Below, piece after piece: positions 27,902 to 36,565 of a stretch of DNA of 64,000 bases. Source of the DNA: Lichenibacterium minor (GTDB lineage: Bacteria; Pseudomonadota; Alphaproteobacteria; Rhizobiales; Beijerinckiaceae); the NCBI RefSeq assembly GCF_004137685.1, contig NZ_QYBB01000003.1, positions 124,001-188,000 on the forward strand, read 5' to 3'. The first letter of the stretch is position 1. Each line of letters opens with the position of its first letter. The position numbers were made by a program, and so were the translations under genes. A model generated the notes under the pieces. The model saw only the letters and a program-made list of their open reading frames with translations, ran no database searches and had not been told where the DNA came from.

Positions 27902-28218
27902 GGATCGACCGGGATGCGATCCGGCTCCGGTTGCTCGTCTCCTTCGCGCTTGAGCATCATGTGGGGGAAGCGTTCGTCCCCCTCGTCCAGCATCGCGTCG
28001 TAGACAGCACGGCGGAGCAGATGAAGCCGATCCGGGTCGAACGGTGCCGGCACGTCGCCGCCGACCTTGAGGCCGATGTAGAGGGACGGGCCGTCTTCGA
28101 AGATGTCGCGATGCTCGACCTCGACGCCCCGGAAACCGAGGTCGGCCATCTCGGGCGCGAGCAGGTTTTCGGCCAGCGCCTTCAGTTCGCCGTCGGTCAG
28201 CCTCTGCAGGATCGGCAT
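27898..28218 (-). CDS. Uncharacterised 106-aa partner of the HEPN protein
   Basis: 106 aa, not recognised. A helix (DGELKALAENLLAPEMADLG, 9-28) is followed by a likely strand pair (GVEVEHRDIFEDGPSLYIGL), a helix around DRLHLLRRAVYDAMLDEG, and FPHMMLKR, giving a small alpha/beta look. The tail is acidic and Pro-rich. It lacks the GSxxxG and DxD motifs of MNT nucleotidyltransferases, so it is not the usual HEPN antitoxin. The ATG at 28218 follows GGAGG by five bases, a strong ribosome site. Its stop overlaps the HEPN start (ATGA), implying coupled synthesis. It lies 14 bases after pheS. Role unknown. Confidence 0.78.
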   Translation of the reverse strand: MPILQRLTDGELKALAENLLAPEMADLGFRGVEVEHRDIFEDGPSLYIGLKVGGDVPAPFDPDRLHLLRRAVYDAMLDEGDERFPHMMLKREGDEQPEPDRIPVDP

Positions 28219-28232
28219 CGCGTCCTCCCCGT

Positions 28233-29330
28233 CTACCCCGTCAAGCCGCCCGCCAGCGTCGGCATGTCGAGCGGGCGGAAGCCGTAGTGGTTCAGCCAGC
28301 GCACGTCGGCGTCGAAGAAGGGGCGCAGGTCCGGCATGCCGTATTTCAGCATGGCGATGCGGTCGATGCCCATGCCCCAGGCGAAGCCCTGGTACTCGTC
28401 GGGGTCGATGCCGCAATGGCGCAGCACGTTGGCGTGGACCATGCCGCAGCCCAGGATCTCCAGCCAATCCTCGCCCTCGCCGAAGCGGATCTCGTCGCCC
28501 CGGCGCGCACACTGGATGTCGACCTCCATCGAGGGCTCGGTGAAGGGGAAGAAGGACGGGCGGAAGCGCATCTTCACGCTGTCCACCTCGAAGAAGGCGC
28601 GGCAGAACTCCTCCAGCACCCATTTCAGGTTGGCGAGGTTGGCGCGCTTGTCGATGACGAGCCCTTCCACCTGGTGGAACATCGGCGTGTGGGTCTGGTC
28701 CGAGTCGCAACGGTAGGTGCGGCCGGGACAGACGACGCGGATCGGCGGCTTCTGCGCCAGCATGGTCCGCACCTGCACGGGCGACGTGTGGGTGCGCAAC
28801 AGGCGCCGCTCGCCGTCGGGCTTGGGCTCGAAGAAGAACGTGTCGTGCATTTCCCGCGCCGGGTGGCCGACGGGGAAGTTCAGAGCGGTGAAGTTGTAGA
28901 AGTCGGTCTCGACGTCGGGGCCTTCCGCGATGGCGAAGCCCATGTCGGCGAAGATCGCCGTGATCTCGTCCGTGACCTGGCTGATCGGGTGGAGGCGGCC
29001 CGCCAGGACGGGCGCGTCGCGCACCGGCAGCGACACGTCGAGCGTTTCGGCCGCGAGGCGGGCCGCCATGGCCCGGGCCATCACGACGTCGCGACGCTCG
29101 GCGAGGGCGGCGGACACGCGATCCTTCAGCAGGTTGAGGGCAGCGCCGCGCGCCTTGCGCTCGTCGGGCGACATGCGCCCGAGCGTCGCCATCAGGGTCG
29201 AAACGGAGCCCTTCTTGCCGAGGGCCCCCACCCTCACGGCGTCGAGCGCCGCCTCGGTGTCGGCCGCCCCGACCTCGGCCAGGATGGACGCTTCGAGTTC
29301 GGCCTCGTCGACCATGATCGTCTCACTCAA
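28233..29330 (-). CDS. pheS: Phenylalanine-tRNA ligase alpha subunit
   Basis: 365-aa class II catalytic chain that activates phenylalanine. An N-terminal coiled coil (about 1-110) is followed by the catalytic core. Motif 2 is [10 protein letters not shown] near 184 and [19 protein letters not shown] near 205. The [16 protein letters not shown] block near 260 and motif 3 [13 protein letters not shown] near 315 are intact. Length is normal. Upstream are rpmI and rplT in the same direction, as in the classic infC-rpmI-rplT-pheST cluster, though infC is absent here. Downstream the HEPN cassette separates it from pheT. Confidence 0.96.
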   Translation of the reverse strand: MSETIMVDEAELEASILAEVGAADTEAALDAVRVGALGKKGSVSTLMATLGRMSPDERKARGAALNLLKDRVSAALAERRDVVMARAMAARLAAETLDVSLPVRDAPVLAGRLHPISQVTDEITAIFADMGFAIAEGPDVETDFYNFTALNFPVGHPAREMHDTFFFEPKPDGERRLLRTHTSPVQVRTMLAQKPPIRVVCPGRTYRCDSDQTHTPMFHQVEGLVIDKRANLANLKWVLEEFCRAFFEVDSVKMRFRPSFFPFTEPSMEVDIQCARRGDEIRFGEGEDWLEILGCGMVHANVLRHCGIDPDEYQGFAWGMGIDRIAMLKYGMPDLRPFFDADVRWLNHYGFRPLDMPTLAGGLTG

Positions 29331-29340
29331 CCTCGGTGGT

Positions 29341-29362
29341 GGGCCGCGCGACCGCGCGGCCC
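29341..29362 (-). other. GC-rich hairpin between rplT and pheS
   Basis: GGGCCGCGCG and CGCGCGGCCC can pair around a very short loop in the 43-base gap after rplT. No T-run follows on the minus strand. It may be a processing or attenuation hairpin setting the ratio of ribosomal protein to synthetase expression. Confidence 0.4.
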
Positions 29363-29373
29363 TGTCTTCGACG

Positions 29374-29754
29374 TCAGACTGCGGCGGCGGCCGGCGCGGC
29401 CGGGAGGGCCGCCTTGGCCTTCTCGACGATGGCCTTGAAGGCTTCCGGCTCGGTGATGGCGAGCTCCGACAGCACCTTGCGGTCGAGCTCGATGCCGGCC
29501 TTGTGGAGACCGTCGATGAAGCGGCTGTAGGTGAGGCCGAGTTCGCGCACGGCGGCGTTCAGGCGCTGGATCCACAGGGCGCGGATGGTGCGCTTCTTCA
29601 CCTTGCGGTCGCGGGTGGCGTATTGCATCGAGCGATCCACGGCCGCCTTGGCGGTGCGGATCGTGTTTTTGCGACGGCCGTAGAAGCCCTTCGCGGCGTC
29701 GAGCGTCTTCTTGTGCTTGGCGTGGGACGTCACGCCCCTCTTTACGCGGGCCAT
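29374..29754 (-). CDS. rplT: 50S ribosomal protein bL20
   Basis: 126-aa assembly-initiating protein of the large subunit. The N-terminus [16 protein letters not shown] with its basic helical extension, [14 protein letters not shown] near 27-40, [16 protein letters not shown] near 59-74 and [17 protein letters not shown] near 77-93 are the family pattern. In E. coli L20 represses its own operon through rpmI mRNA. I see no clear operator here. It follows rpmI by 40 bases. Confidence 0.97.
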   Translation of the reverse strand: MARVKRGVTSHAKHKKTLDAAKGFYGRRKNTIRTAKAAVDRSMQYATRDRKVKKRTIRALWIQRLNAAVRELGLTYSRFIDGLHKAGIELDRKVLSELAITEPEAFKAIVEKAKAALPAAPAAAAV

Positions 29755-29794
29755 GGATGATCTCTTTCAGGTCTGGAAGATGAGGTCAGAAGCG

Positions 29795-29995
29795 TCAGGC
29801 GTGCGGCAGGAAGAACCGCTTGATGTTGTCGCCGTCCGTCTTGAACAGCACCGCGGTGCCGCGCAGGTTGCGGATCTGCTTGTTGGTCCTCTTGATCATC
29901 CCGTGCCGCTTGCCGGCCTGGGCATAGAGCACCTTTCCGGTGCCGGTGACTTTGAAGCGCTTCTTGGCGCCCGACTTGGTCTTCAACTTGGGCAT
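29795..29995 (-). CDS. rpmI: 50S ribosomal protein bL35
   Basis: 66 aa, starting [15 protein letters not shown], with [18 protein letters not shown] in the middle, the standard L35 sequence. The ATG at 29995 is the only start that gives the conserved N-terminus; longer frames to 30148 are not supported. It is the first gene of the rpmI-rplT-pheS-x-HEPN-pheT run. A candidate promoter lies about 115 bases upstream. Confidence 0.96.
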   Translation of the reverse strand: MPKLKTKSGAKKRFKVTGTGKVLYAQAGKRHGMIKRTNKQIRNLRGTAVLFKTDGDNIKRFFLPHA

Positions 29996-30109
29996 TTGGC
30001 TCTCACGGGGCGTCGCCGGCCTGCGCCGGACGGCCCACCTGGGTTCGAGGACGAGCATAAGGATCGCCACGGCAGCCCTGGCAGGCCGGACGATCCAGGA
30101 AGACGCGCC

Positions 30110-30137
30110 TTCTAGCCTCCGCACGGGGACACGGCAA
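30110..30137 (-). promoter_or_regulatory. Candidate promoter for rpmI-rplT-pheST
   Basis: Read on the minus strand: TTGCCG (-35, 30137-30132), a 16-base spacer, CTAGAA (-10, 30115-30110). It leaves a leader of about 110 bases before rpmI. The match to a housekeeping sigma-70-type promoter is fair, not strong. Confidence 0.35.
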
Positions 30138-30165
30138 CCTTTTTCCATCGCGTTTCACGCGGGCG

Positions 30166-30194
30166 TTGACGGGACCGCGCCGTTGCGGCTAAGG
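30166..30194 (+). promoter_or_regulatory. Candidate promoter for rpsT
   Basis: TTGACG (-35, 30166-30171), a 17-base spacer, CTAAGG (-10, 30189-30194). It would give a leader of about 190 bases containing the long inverted repeat at 30279-30333. The -35 is good and the -10 weak. Confidence 0.38.
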
Positions 30195-30278
30195 ACGGGG
30201 CTTCACGGCGCCCGATGGGCCGGCCCGAACGGAGGCGTCCTCCGTTTCGGACCATCCGACCCATCAGCCTCGAAGCTC

Positions 30279-30333
30279 TGCGCTATCTCATCGGGATCGG
30301 GGACACGTCCCCCGATCCCGATGAGATAGCGCA
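30279..30333. repeat. 24-bp perfect inverted repeat with 7-base loop upstream of rpsT
   Basis: Arms 30279-30302 and 30310-30333 are exact reverse complements around ACACGTC. It ends 58 bases before the rpsT ATG. No T-run follows. It could be a palindromic repeat element, or an rpsT leader hairpin if transcription starts at the proposed promoter. Confidence 0.72.
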
Positions 30334-30391
30334 TGGGCGCCACATCTGCCGTGGCCCGCCAAGCGGGACCGCAGTTCGGGAACAGTGGATA

Positions 30392-30682
30392 ATGGCGAAT
30401 ACCTCTTCGGCCAAGAAGGCCGTCCGCAAGCTCGCACGCCGCACCGCGGTCAACCGCATGCGCCGGAGCGCGATGCGCACGCAGCTTCGCAAGGTCGAAG
30501 AAGCGATCGCCAGCGGCGACGCCGCTGCGGCCCGCGCCGTGCTCGCCACCACCGAGTCGGTGGTGATGCGCTCCGCCCAGAAGGGCGTGATCCACGCCAA
30601 CACGGCGTCCCGCAAGGTGTCGCGCCTGTCGGCCCGCGTGAAGGCGCTGTCGGCCCAGCCGGCGACCGCCGCCGCCAACTGA
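30392..30682 (+). CDS. rpsT: 30S ribosomal protein bS20
   Basis: 96 aa starting [17 protein letters not shown], followed by [18 protein letters not shown] and [19 protein letters not shown], the S20 pattern of three basic helices that bind 16S rRNA. The ATG at 30392 gives the conserved N-terminus. In many alphaproteobacteria rpsT lies next to dnaA, but here dnaA is at 14-16 kb. A clear terminator follows, so it is a single-gene unit. Confidence 0.96.
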   Translation: MANTSSAKKAVRKLARRTAVNRMRRSAMRTQLRKVEEAIASGDAAAARAVLATTESVVMRSAQKGVIHANTASRKVSRLSARVKALSAQPATAAAN

Positions 30683-30746
30683 GGGCGGACGACCGCCGCG
30701 GACCGTGAGCCATCCTTCGGGGTGGCGGTCCGGAGGGGTCACAGCG

Positions 30747-30773
30747 AAAGGCGCGCCGTCGGGCGCGCCTTTT
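30747..30773 (+). terminator. Rho-independent terminator after rpsT
   Basis: AAAGGCGCGCC and GGCGCGCCTTT pair over 11 bp around GTCG, ending in four T residues, 65 bases after the rpsT stop. Confidence 0.8.
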
Positions 30774-30887
30774 CGCGTTTCGCGACCCCGACACGATTCG
30801 GCCGAAATTCCGTGCCGTCGGCGCATGGCTGCATTGCCAAGCTGAAGGCTTTGCGACAAGGTTCCCGAAATTCCATGGGGGATCGCC

Positions 30888-32495
30888 TTGTTCCATCAGC
30901 TGCTGACGCCCGTCGGCGACAACCTTCTGCTGTCCTTCCTGGTCGCCGCGGTGCCCATCGCTGTGGTGTTGGTGCTGCTCGGCGTCCTGCGCCGGCCCGC
31001 CTGGCAGGCGTCCGGCGCCGGCCTGATCGTCGCCTTCCTGCTGGCCACCGTGGTGTGGCAGCTGCCCGCCGGGATCGCCGTCGACGCGGCCCTCAACGGC
31101 ATGGTGTTCGCCGTCTGGCCGGTGATGTGGATCGTCGTCAACGCGCTGCTCCTCTACAACGTGGCGGTCTCGTCCGGCCGCTTCGACGCCTTCCGCGACT
31201 GGGTGATCGAGCACCTGCCCAACGACCGGCGCATCGTGCTCGTCGTCATCGGATTCTGCTTCGGAGCGCTGCTCGAAGGCATCTCGGGCTTCGGCACCCC
31301 CATCGCCATCACGTCGGCCCTGCTCATCCTGGTCGGCTTCGAGCCCATCGAGGCGCTGACCTTCACGCTGATCTTCAACACCGCGCCGGTGGCCTTCGGG
31401 GCCCTGGGCGCGCCCGTGACCGTGCTGGGCCAGGTGACCGGGCTGAGCGACGTCACGCTGGGCGCCATGATCGGCCGCCAGCTCCCCTTCTTCGGCGTGC
31501 TGCTGCCCTTCTACGTCATGTACGTCTACAGCGGCCGGCGCTCCATCGCGGCGCTGTGGCCGGTGCTGCTGGTGGCGGGCCTGTCCTTCGCGGTGTCGCA
31601 GTTCGTGTCGTCCAACGTCATCGACTACAAGCTGACCGACGTGCTCGCGTCGCTGGGTTCGCTCGTCGTCACCATCGGCTTCCTGCAGGTGTGGAAGCCG
31701 CGCTTCGACCCGGAGTTCGCCATGGTGCGCCCCGCCGCCATGGGCGCGGTGGGGACCCGCGGCCGCGTGCCGTCCTGGCAGGGATGGCTGCCCTGGGTCA
31801 TCGTGGCCGCGACGGTGATCGTTTGGACGTCGCTGGGCGTCCAGAACATCGGCGCGCAGAAGTTCGAATGGCCGGGCCTGCACAACGCCGTCTTCATCAC
31901 GCTCTACAACAAGCCCTATTCGGCCATCTACACGTTCCAGCCGCTGGCCGGCGGCACCGCCATCCTGGTCGCCACGATCATCACGGCGCTGGTGGTGCGG
32001 CTCCCCGCGGGCGAGTTCTTCGCCTGCGTCGGGCGCACGGCGCGGCAGACCCGGATCGCCATCATCACGGTCGCCCTGATCGTCGGGCTCGCCTACCTGA
32101 TGAACTATTCGGGCATGAACTACACGCTCGGCAAGGCGGTGGCGTCGCTCGGCGTGGTGTTCCCGCTGGTGTCGGCCTTCCTCGGCTGGGTCGCGGTGTT
32201 CCTGTCGGGGTCGGACACGTCGGGCAACGCGCTGTTCGGCAACCTGCAGGCTGTGGCGGCCAACCAGCTCGGGCTCAACCCCGTGCTGATCGCCGCCACC
32301 AACTCGTCGGGCGGCGTCATGGGCAAGATGATCTCGCCCCAGAACATCGCCACGGGCGTGTCGGTGACGGACCTGAAGGGCCAGGAAGGCGTGGTCTTCG
32401 CCCGCACCTTCAAGCACAGCATCATCCTCACCGTGCTGCTCGGCGTGCTCGTGGTCATCCAGCAATACGTGACGCCCTGGATGATCCCGCACTGA
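30888..32495 (+). CDS. lctP: L-lactate permease family transporter
   Basis: 535-aa inner-membrane symporter of the LctP family, which takes up lactate or glycolate with protons. About 12-14 hydrophobic helices cover the protein. GALLEGISGFGTPIAIT near 125-141 and FNTAPVAFGALGAPV near 165 are family hallmarks, as are SGSDTSGNALFGNLQ near 443 and NSSGGVMGKMISPQNIA near 475. It begins at a TTG at 30888 just after GGGGGATCG; the nearby ATG is out of frame. No lactate dehydrogenase or lldR-type regulator is next to it, so the substrate is by family only. Confidence 0.9.
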   Translation: MFHQLLTPVGDNLLLSFLVAAVPIAVVLVLLGVLRRPAWQASGAGLIVAFLLATVVWQLPAGIAVDAALNGMVFAVWPVMWIVVNALLLYNVAVSSGRFDAFRDWVIEHLPNDRRIVLVVIGFCFGALLEGISGFGTPIAITSALLILVGFEPIEALTFTLIFNTAPVAFGALGAPVTVLGQVTGLSDVTLGAMIGRQLPFFGVLLPFYVMYVYSGRRSIAALWPVLLVAGLSFAVSQFVSSNVIDYKLTDVLASLGSLVVTIGFLQVWKPRFDPEFAMVRPAAMGAVGTRGRVPSWQGWLPWVIVAATVIVWTSLGVQNIGAQKFEWPGLHNAVFITLYNKPYSAIYTFQPLAGGTAILVATIITALVVRLPAGEFFACVGRTARQTRIAIITVALIVGLAYLMNYSGMNYTLGKAVASLGVVFPLVSAFLGWVAVFLSGSDTSGNALFGNLQAVAANQLGLNPVLIAATNSSGGVMGKMISPQNIATGVSVTDLKGQEGVVFARTFKHSIILTVLLGVLVVIQQYVTPWMIPH

Positions 32496-32628
32496 GCGCC
32501 GCGCCCGATGAAGTCCGACGTCGGCGACGATGCGTCGACGTCGGGCCGCGCGAAGGGCGGCATGACGGGCCCATCCCTCGGCGGCGGGCAGGACGCGCCG
32601 CCGCCGGACCGGAAGCTCCGGACGGCCG

Positions 32629-34164
32629 TCACGGATACCCGGTCGGCAACCCGTCGAGGAAGGCGTCGGCCTTCGCCACGATGGCGGCCCGGCGCGGCTC
32701 GTCCCACTTGGCGACCGTCCGGTAGGGCATCGCCAGGCGCTCGTTCCCCTGCAGGACCGGCGCGTTGCGGATCAGGAACGCCCAGTACAGGTAGTTGAAC
32801 GGGCAGGCCTTCGGCCCCTCCTTCACCTTCGGGCTGTAGTGGCAGCCCCCGCAATAGTCCGACATGCGGTCGATATAGGCCCCACCCCCGGCATAGGGCT
32901 TCGACGCCATCAGGCCGCCGTCGGCGAAGCACGACATGCCGTGGACGTTGGGCAGTTCGACCCACTCGTAGGCGTCGGCGTAGACGCACAGGTACCAGTC
33001 CTCGATCTCGGCCGGCGCGATCCCGGCGAGGAGGGCGAAGTTGCCCGTCACCATCAGCCGGTTGATGTGGTGCGCGTAGGCCTGGTGCTTCGTGTCCTCG
33101 ATGGCGTGGTGCAGGCAGTTCATCGCCGTGTCGCCCGTCCAATAGAAGGTCGGGAGCGCCCGGGCGGCGCCGAGCGCGTTGCTGTCACGGTATTCGGGCA
33201 TGCGCAGCCAATAAACGCCGCGCACGAACTCCCGCCAGCCGAGGATCTGCCGCACGAACCCTTCGACGGCGTTGAGCGGCGCGTGGCCCGCCTCGTGCGC
33301 CGCCACGGCCCGCGCCACGACCTCGCGCGCGGTGAGCAGCCCGGCGTTGAGGTAGGGCGACAGGGTCGCGTGGTAGAGGAAGGGCCCGCCCGTCACCATG
33401 GCGTCCTGGTAGTCCCCGAAGAGCGGCAGGCAATCCGCCACGAAGGCGTCGAGCGACAGGAGCGCTTCGGTCCGCGTCGTCCCCCAGCCGAAGGCGTCGA
33501 GGGTGCCGAAATGGCCCGGGAACCGGCGCGCGACGAGGTCGATCACCTCGCGCGTCGTGGCGTCGGGCGCGAAGCGCAGCCGCTCGGGCGGACGCAGGCC
33601 GGGGGGCCAGGGCCTGCGGTTCTCGGCATCGAAGTTCCAGCGCCCGCCTGCGGGAACGCCGTCGACCATCAACAGCCCGGTGCGCTCCCGCATCGTGCGG
33701 TAGAAGTTTTCCATCCGGTAGCTGCGGCGCCCCTCGGCCCATCGGGCGAAGGCCACCGTCGAGCAGAAGAAGCGGTCGTCGGGCAGGACGTGGATCGGCA
33801 GGTTGAACCGCGTGCGCCAGCCCTCGATGACCTGCATGACGCGGTGTTCGCCGGGTTCGGTGACGACGATGTCGTCCGGCAGGTGGCGGCGCGCCGCGCG
33901 CTCGAGTTCGCCCGTGAAGGAGCCGGTGTTGTCCGGGTCGTCGAGGCGGACGTAGTCCACCGCGATGCCCTCGGCCCGGAGCTCCTCGGCGAAGTGCCGC
34001 ATCGCCGACAGCACGAGGACGATCTTCTGCTTGTGGTGCGCGACGTAGGTGGTTTCCTCCGCGACCTCGACCATCAGCACCGTGTCGACGGCGGGATCGA
34101 GGCCGTGGAGCGTCGGGATCGACCGGGTGAGCTGGTCGCCGAGGATGAAGCGGAGGGCGGACAT
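32629..34164 (-). CDS. phrB: Prokaryotic (6-4) photolyase / FeS-BCP cryptochrome, PhrB-type
   Basis: 511-aa flavoprotein that uses blue light to repair (6-4) photoproducts. It has the FeS-BCP layout: an N-terminal antenna domain (1-130, RFILGDQLT) and a C-terminal helical FAD domain. The four cluster ligands of the Agrobacterium PhrB protein are found at the same positions: C350 (NCLHH), C438 and C441 (YCGGC) and C454 (KACPF). GNFALLAGIAP and YEWVELPNVHGMS form the FAD/lesion pocket. Length is that of the family. It is on the strand opposite lctP with no visible partner gene. Repair rather than signalling is likely but not proven. Confidence 0.92.
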   Translation of the reverse strand: MSALRFILGDQLTRSIPTLHGLDPAVDTVLMVEVAEETTYVAHHKQKIVLVLSAMRHFAEELRAEGIAVDYVRLDDPDNTGSFTGELERAARRHLPDDIVVTEPGEHRVMQVIEGWRTRFNLPIHVLPDDRFFCSTVAFARWAEGRRSYRMENFYRTMRERTGLLMVDGVPAGGRWNFDAENRRPWPPGLRPPERLRFAPDATTREVIDLVARRFPGHFGTLDAFGWGTTRTEALLSLDAFVADCLPLFGDYQDAMVTGGPFLYHATLSPYLNAGLLTAREVVARAVAAHEAGHAPLNAVEGFVRQILGWREFVRGVYWLRMPEYRDSNALGAARALPTFYWTGDTAMNCLHHAIEDTKHQAYAHHINRLMVTGNFALLAGIAPAEIEDWYLCVYADAYEWVELPNVHGMSCFADGGLMASKPYAGGGAYIDRMSDYCGGCHYSPKVKEGPKACPFNYLYWAFLIRNAPVLQGNERLAMPYRTVAKWDEPRRAAIVAKADAFLDGLPTGYP

Positions 34165-34290
34165 GGGGGCGAATCACGGGATGGTGCGGGCGGGCAGGCC
34201 CCGTATCTAGGCGTCGCGGACGGGTCCGGGTCCGGACGCGACGTCGCAGGATCCGCCGCGCCCGCGTCGCCGCACCGGCCGCGTGTCGCG

Positions 34291-35271
34291 TCAGTCCAGC
34301 GGCGCCACGGGCACGTCGCCGGCCTTGGCGGGCGCGGGAGCCGGCGTGCCGGTGATGCCGGTCGCCACGTTGCGCACCGGCCGGGCGTCCCCGCCCCCCG
34401 GGATCGCCAGCGGGTCCGTCATGCGGCGCGAAGCCGTCGCGGGCGCGGCGGGCGCAGCGCCGGCGGCCGCGGCGCCGACGGGCACCGGCGCGGACGCGGG
34501 CTCGGGACGGCTCGCCACGACGGCGGGCGCCGGAGCGGGCGCTGGCGCCGGTGCCTTGGCGACGGGGGCGGGCGCCGGCGGGGGCGCCGCCACGGCGGGC
34601 CGGGGCGTGGCCGGGGCCAACGGGGTCGATTCGACAGGCCCCGGTTCGCGTCCGCCGGCCGGCGCCTCGGGCGTGCGCTCGACGACGCGCGGGCGCGGCT
34701 TCACGGTCCGGATCGGCGGCGGCGTGCGGCGCAGCGGCGATTCGAGCGATGCGGGCGCGTCGGCTTCGCCCGGCGCGAGGTCGCCGAAACGCTGCGGGGG
34801 CGCCGCGTCGCGATCGATGGGCCGGGCCGAGCGGCGGCCCGTGTCGGGAATGTCGCTCGGGGGAACCAGGCCGCGGTCGTCGTCGCTGCCGCGCGCCGTG
34901 ACGTCCCGGCCGTCGTCCGTGCCGCGCGGGAAGGCGCCGGGCTGGCGGCCGTCGTCCACCATGAAGCGCTGCAGGATCTGGGCGTCGGCGGCGGCCACGA
35001 TCAGCCGCTCGTGCTGCCCGCGCTGGTCGAGCACGTCGGCGACGAAGACGTTGCCGTTGCGGCGCAGGGGCGCCAGCACGCGGAAGCCGCGCTGGCTGAT
35101 GGCACGCCTGACCTGCTGGGGCCCGAGGCCGTCCCAGGTGCCGCCGTCGTCCCACCCGCCCCAGCCCCCGAAGACCTGGGCCCGCGCGGCGCCGGGCAGG
35201 GCCACGAGGCCCAACGCCAGAGCGGCCATGGCCGCAGCCTTGAAAGGGCGATCCGCCCGACGGTCCGTCAT
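34291..35271 (-). CDS. Secreted Pro/Ala-rich protein with a small N-terminal domain
   Basis: 326 aa. A signal peptide (about 1-32, ending ARAQ) is followed by a short folded region (about 45-105: LGPQQVRRAISQRGFRVL, then VFVADVLDQRG), of the PepSY-like kind often seen in Rhizobiales secreted proteins. The rest is low-complexity, rich in Pro, Ala and Arg (for example repeated PAPAPAPA near 255), and probably unstructured across the periplasm or cell wall. No catalytic motif is visible. The ATG at 35271 follows GGGGG by ten bases; an internal ATG 14 codons on is possible. Composition inflates open frames here, but the signal peptide supports a real gene. Confidence 0.65.
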   Translation of the reverse strand: MTDRRADRPFKAAAMAALALGLVALPGAARAQVFGGWGGWDDGGTWDGLGPQQVRRAISQRGFRVLAPLRRNGNVFVADVLDQRGQHERLIVAAADAQILQRFMVDDGRQPGAFPRGTDDGRDVTARGSDDDRGLVPPSDIPDTGRRSARPIDRDAAPPQRFGDLAPGEADAPASLESPLRRTPPPIRTVKPRPRVVERTPEAPAGGREPGPVESTPLAPATPRPAVAAPPPAPAPVAKAPAPAPAPAPAVVASRPEPASAPVPVGAAAAGAAPAAPATASRRMTDPLAIPGGGDARPVRNVATGITGTPAPAPAKAGDVPVAPLD

Positions 35272-35347
35272 GGTGTCGATTCCCCCTGCGACGCCGAATT
35301 GCGAACGCCGATCCTGGGCCGGCAATGCGGCGGAGCTGCGACCCCGC

Positions 35348-36433
35348 TCAGAAAGGCGCGGCGGGGTGGACCGAAGCCGCACGGGCCGCGACGGCGAGGA
35401 AGGCGTCGACGGCGGCCTCGTCGGTGTCGAAGGCGCAGATCAGCCGCAGCATGCGCTCCCCCTCGCCCGGCGCCGCGTTCTCGCCGAGCGAGCGCGTCGT
35501 CCACGGATAATAGCGGGCGCCGGCGGCCCGCAGCGCCTCGTGCATCGCGGCGGGCACGATCGGGAACACCTCGTTGGCCTCCGTCGGCCAGGGCAGGCGC
35601 ACCCCGGGCAGCGCCGAAAGCCCGGCCGACAGCCGCGCCGCCCGCAAGTTGGCGCCTCGGGCGAGGTCGAGCCAGTGGCCGCCGTCGAGGAAACCGGCCA
35701 TCTGGGCGCCGAGGAAGCGCCCCTTCGACACGGTGTGGCCGCCGCGCTTGCGGCGGAACAGGAAGTCGCCGGCCTTCGCGGGATCGAAGAACACCACCGC
35801 CTCGCAGGCGATGGCGCCGTTCTTGGTGGCCCCGAAGGACAGCACGTCGACCCCGGCCCGCCAGGTGATCTCGGCCGGCGAAGCGCCCAGCGCCGCCACC
35901 GCGTTGGCGAAACGCGCCCCGTCCATGTGCACGGCGAGGCCCGCCGCATGGGCGGCGTCGGACAGGGCGCGGATCTCCGCGACGGTGTAGAGCGTGCCGG
36001 CTTCCGTCACCTGCGACAGGGACAGCGCGGACGGCTGGACCTGGCGGACGATGCCGCGCGGGTAGCGGGCCAGCGCGGAAGACAGCGCTTCCGGCGTGAC
36101 CTTGCCGCCCGCACCGGGCACCCCGACGAGCTTGCCGCCGCCGGTGAAGAACTCCGGGGCGCCGCACTCGTCCTCGATGACATGCGCTTCCTCGTGGCAC
36201 AGGATCGCGGTGCCGGGCGGCGCCAGGGCGGCCAGCGCCAGGGCGTTGCAGCCGGTGCCGGTCGCCACCAGGAAGGCCGAAACCTCGCGCTCGAACACCT
36301 CCGACAGCCGGCGCGTCGCGTCCTCGGTCCAGGGATCCATGCCGTAAGGCGCGGCGGCCCCCGCGTTGCTGTCGACGATGGCCCGGAGGACCTGCGGGCT
36401 GGCGCCCGAAACGTTGTCGCTGGAGAAGTTCAT
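35348..36433 (-). CDS. ltaE: Low-specificity threonine aldolase
   Basis: 361-aa PLP enzyme that splits threonine or allo-threonine to glycine and acetaldehyde. The PLP lysine is K204 in SFGATKNGA, the stacking His is H83 (CHEEAH), and HMDGAR (169-174) holds the cofactor aspartate. The N-terminal NFSSDNVSGASP and APYGMDPWT match the family. Length is normal. It is divergent from the CocE-type hydrolase gene. No glycine cleavage gene is nearby. Confidence 0.9.
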   Translation of the reverse strand: MNFSSDNVSGASPQVLRAIVDSNAGAAAPYGMDPWTEDATRRLSEVFEREVSAFLVATGTGCNALALAALAPPGTAILCHEEAHVIEDECGAPEFFTGGGKLVGVPGAGGKVTPEALSSALARYPRGIVRQVQPSALSLSQVTEAGTLYTVAEIRALSDAAHAAGLAVHMDGARFANAVAALGASPAEITWRAGVDVLSFGATKNGAIACEAVVFFDPAKAGDFLFRRKRGGHTVSKGRFLGAQMAGFLDGGHWLDLARGANLRAARLSAGLSALPGVRLPWPTEANEVFPIVPAAMHEALRAAGARYYPWTTRSLGENAAPGEGERMLRLICAFDTDEAAVDAFLAVAARAASVHPAAPF

Positions 36434-36565
36434 CGGACCCGTGGCTCCCGGCCGGACACATCCGTCCGACTAGCATGGGCGGACCGGTGCAAGAACCGCG
36501 CTCCGCCCGAGACCGCCTTGCCGGCCGCGCGAAGCCCGTGGCAGGTTCGCCGTGGGAGGACCGCC

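Noticed and set aside
24719..28003. Plus-strand open frame across pheT and the HEPN gene
   Set aside because: Antisense to pheT; compositional artefact.
27898..28218. 106-aa protein as an MNT antitoxin nucleotidyltransferase
   Set aside because: GSxxxG and DxD motifs are missing, so the standard MNT-HEPN label is not supported.
30279..30333. rpsT-upstream repeat as an intrinsic terminator
   Set aside because: No T-run follows on either strand.
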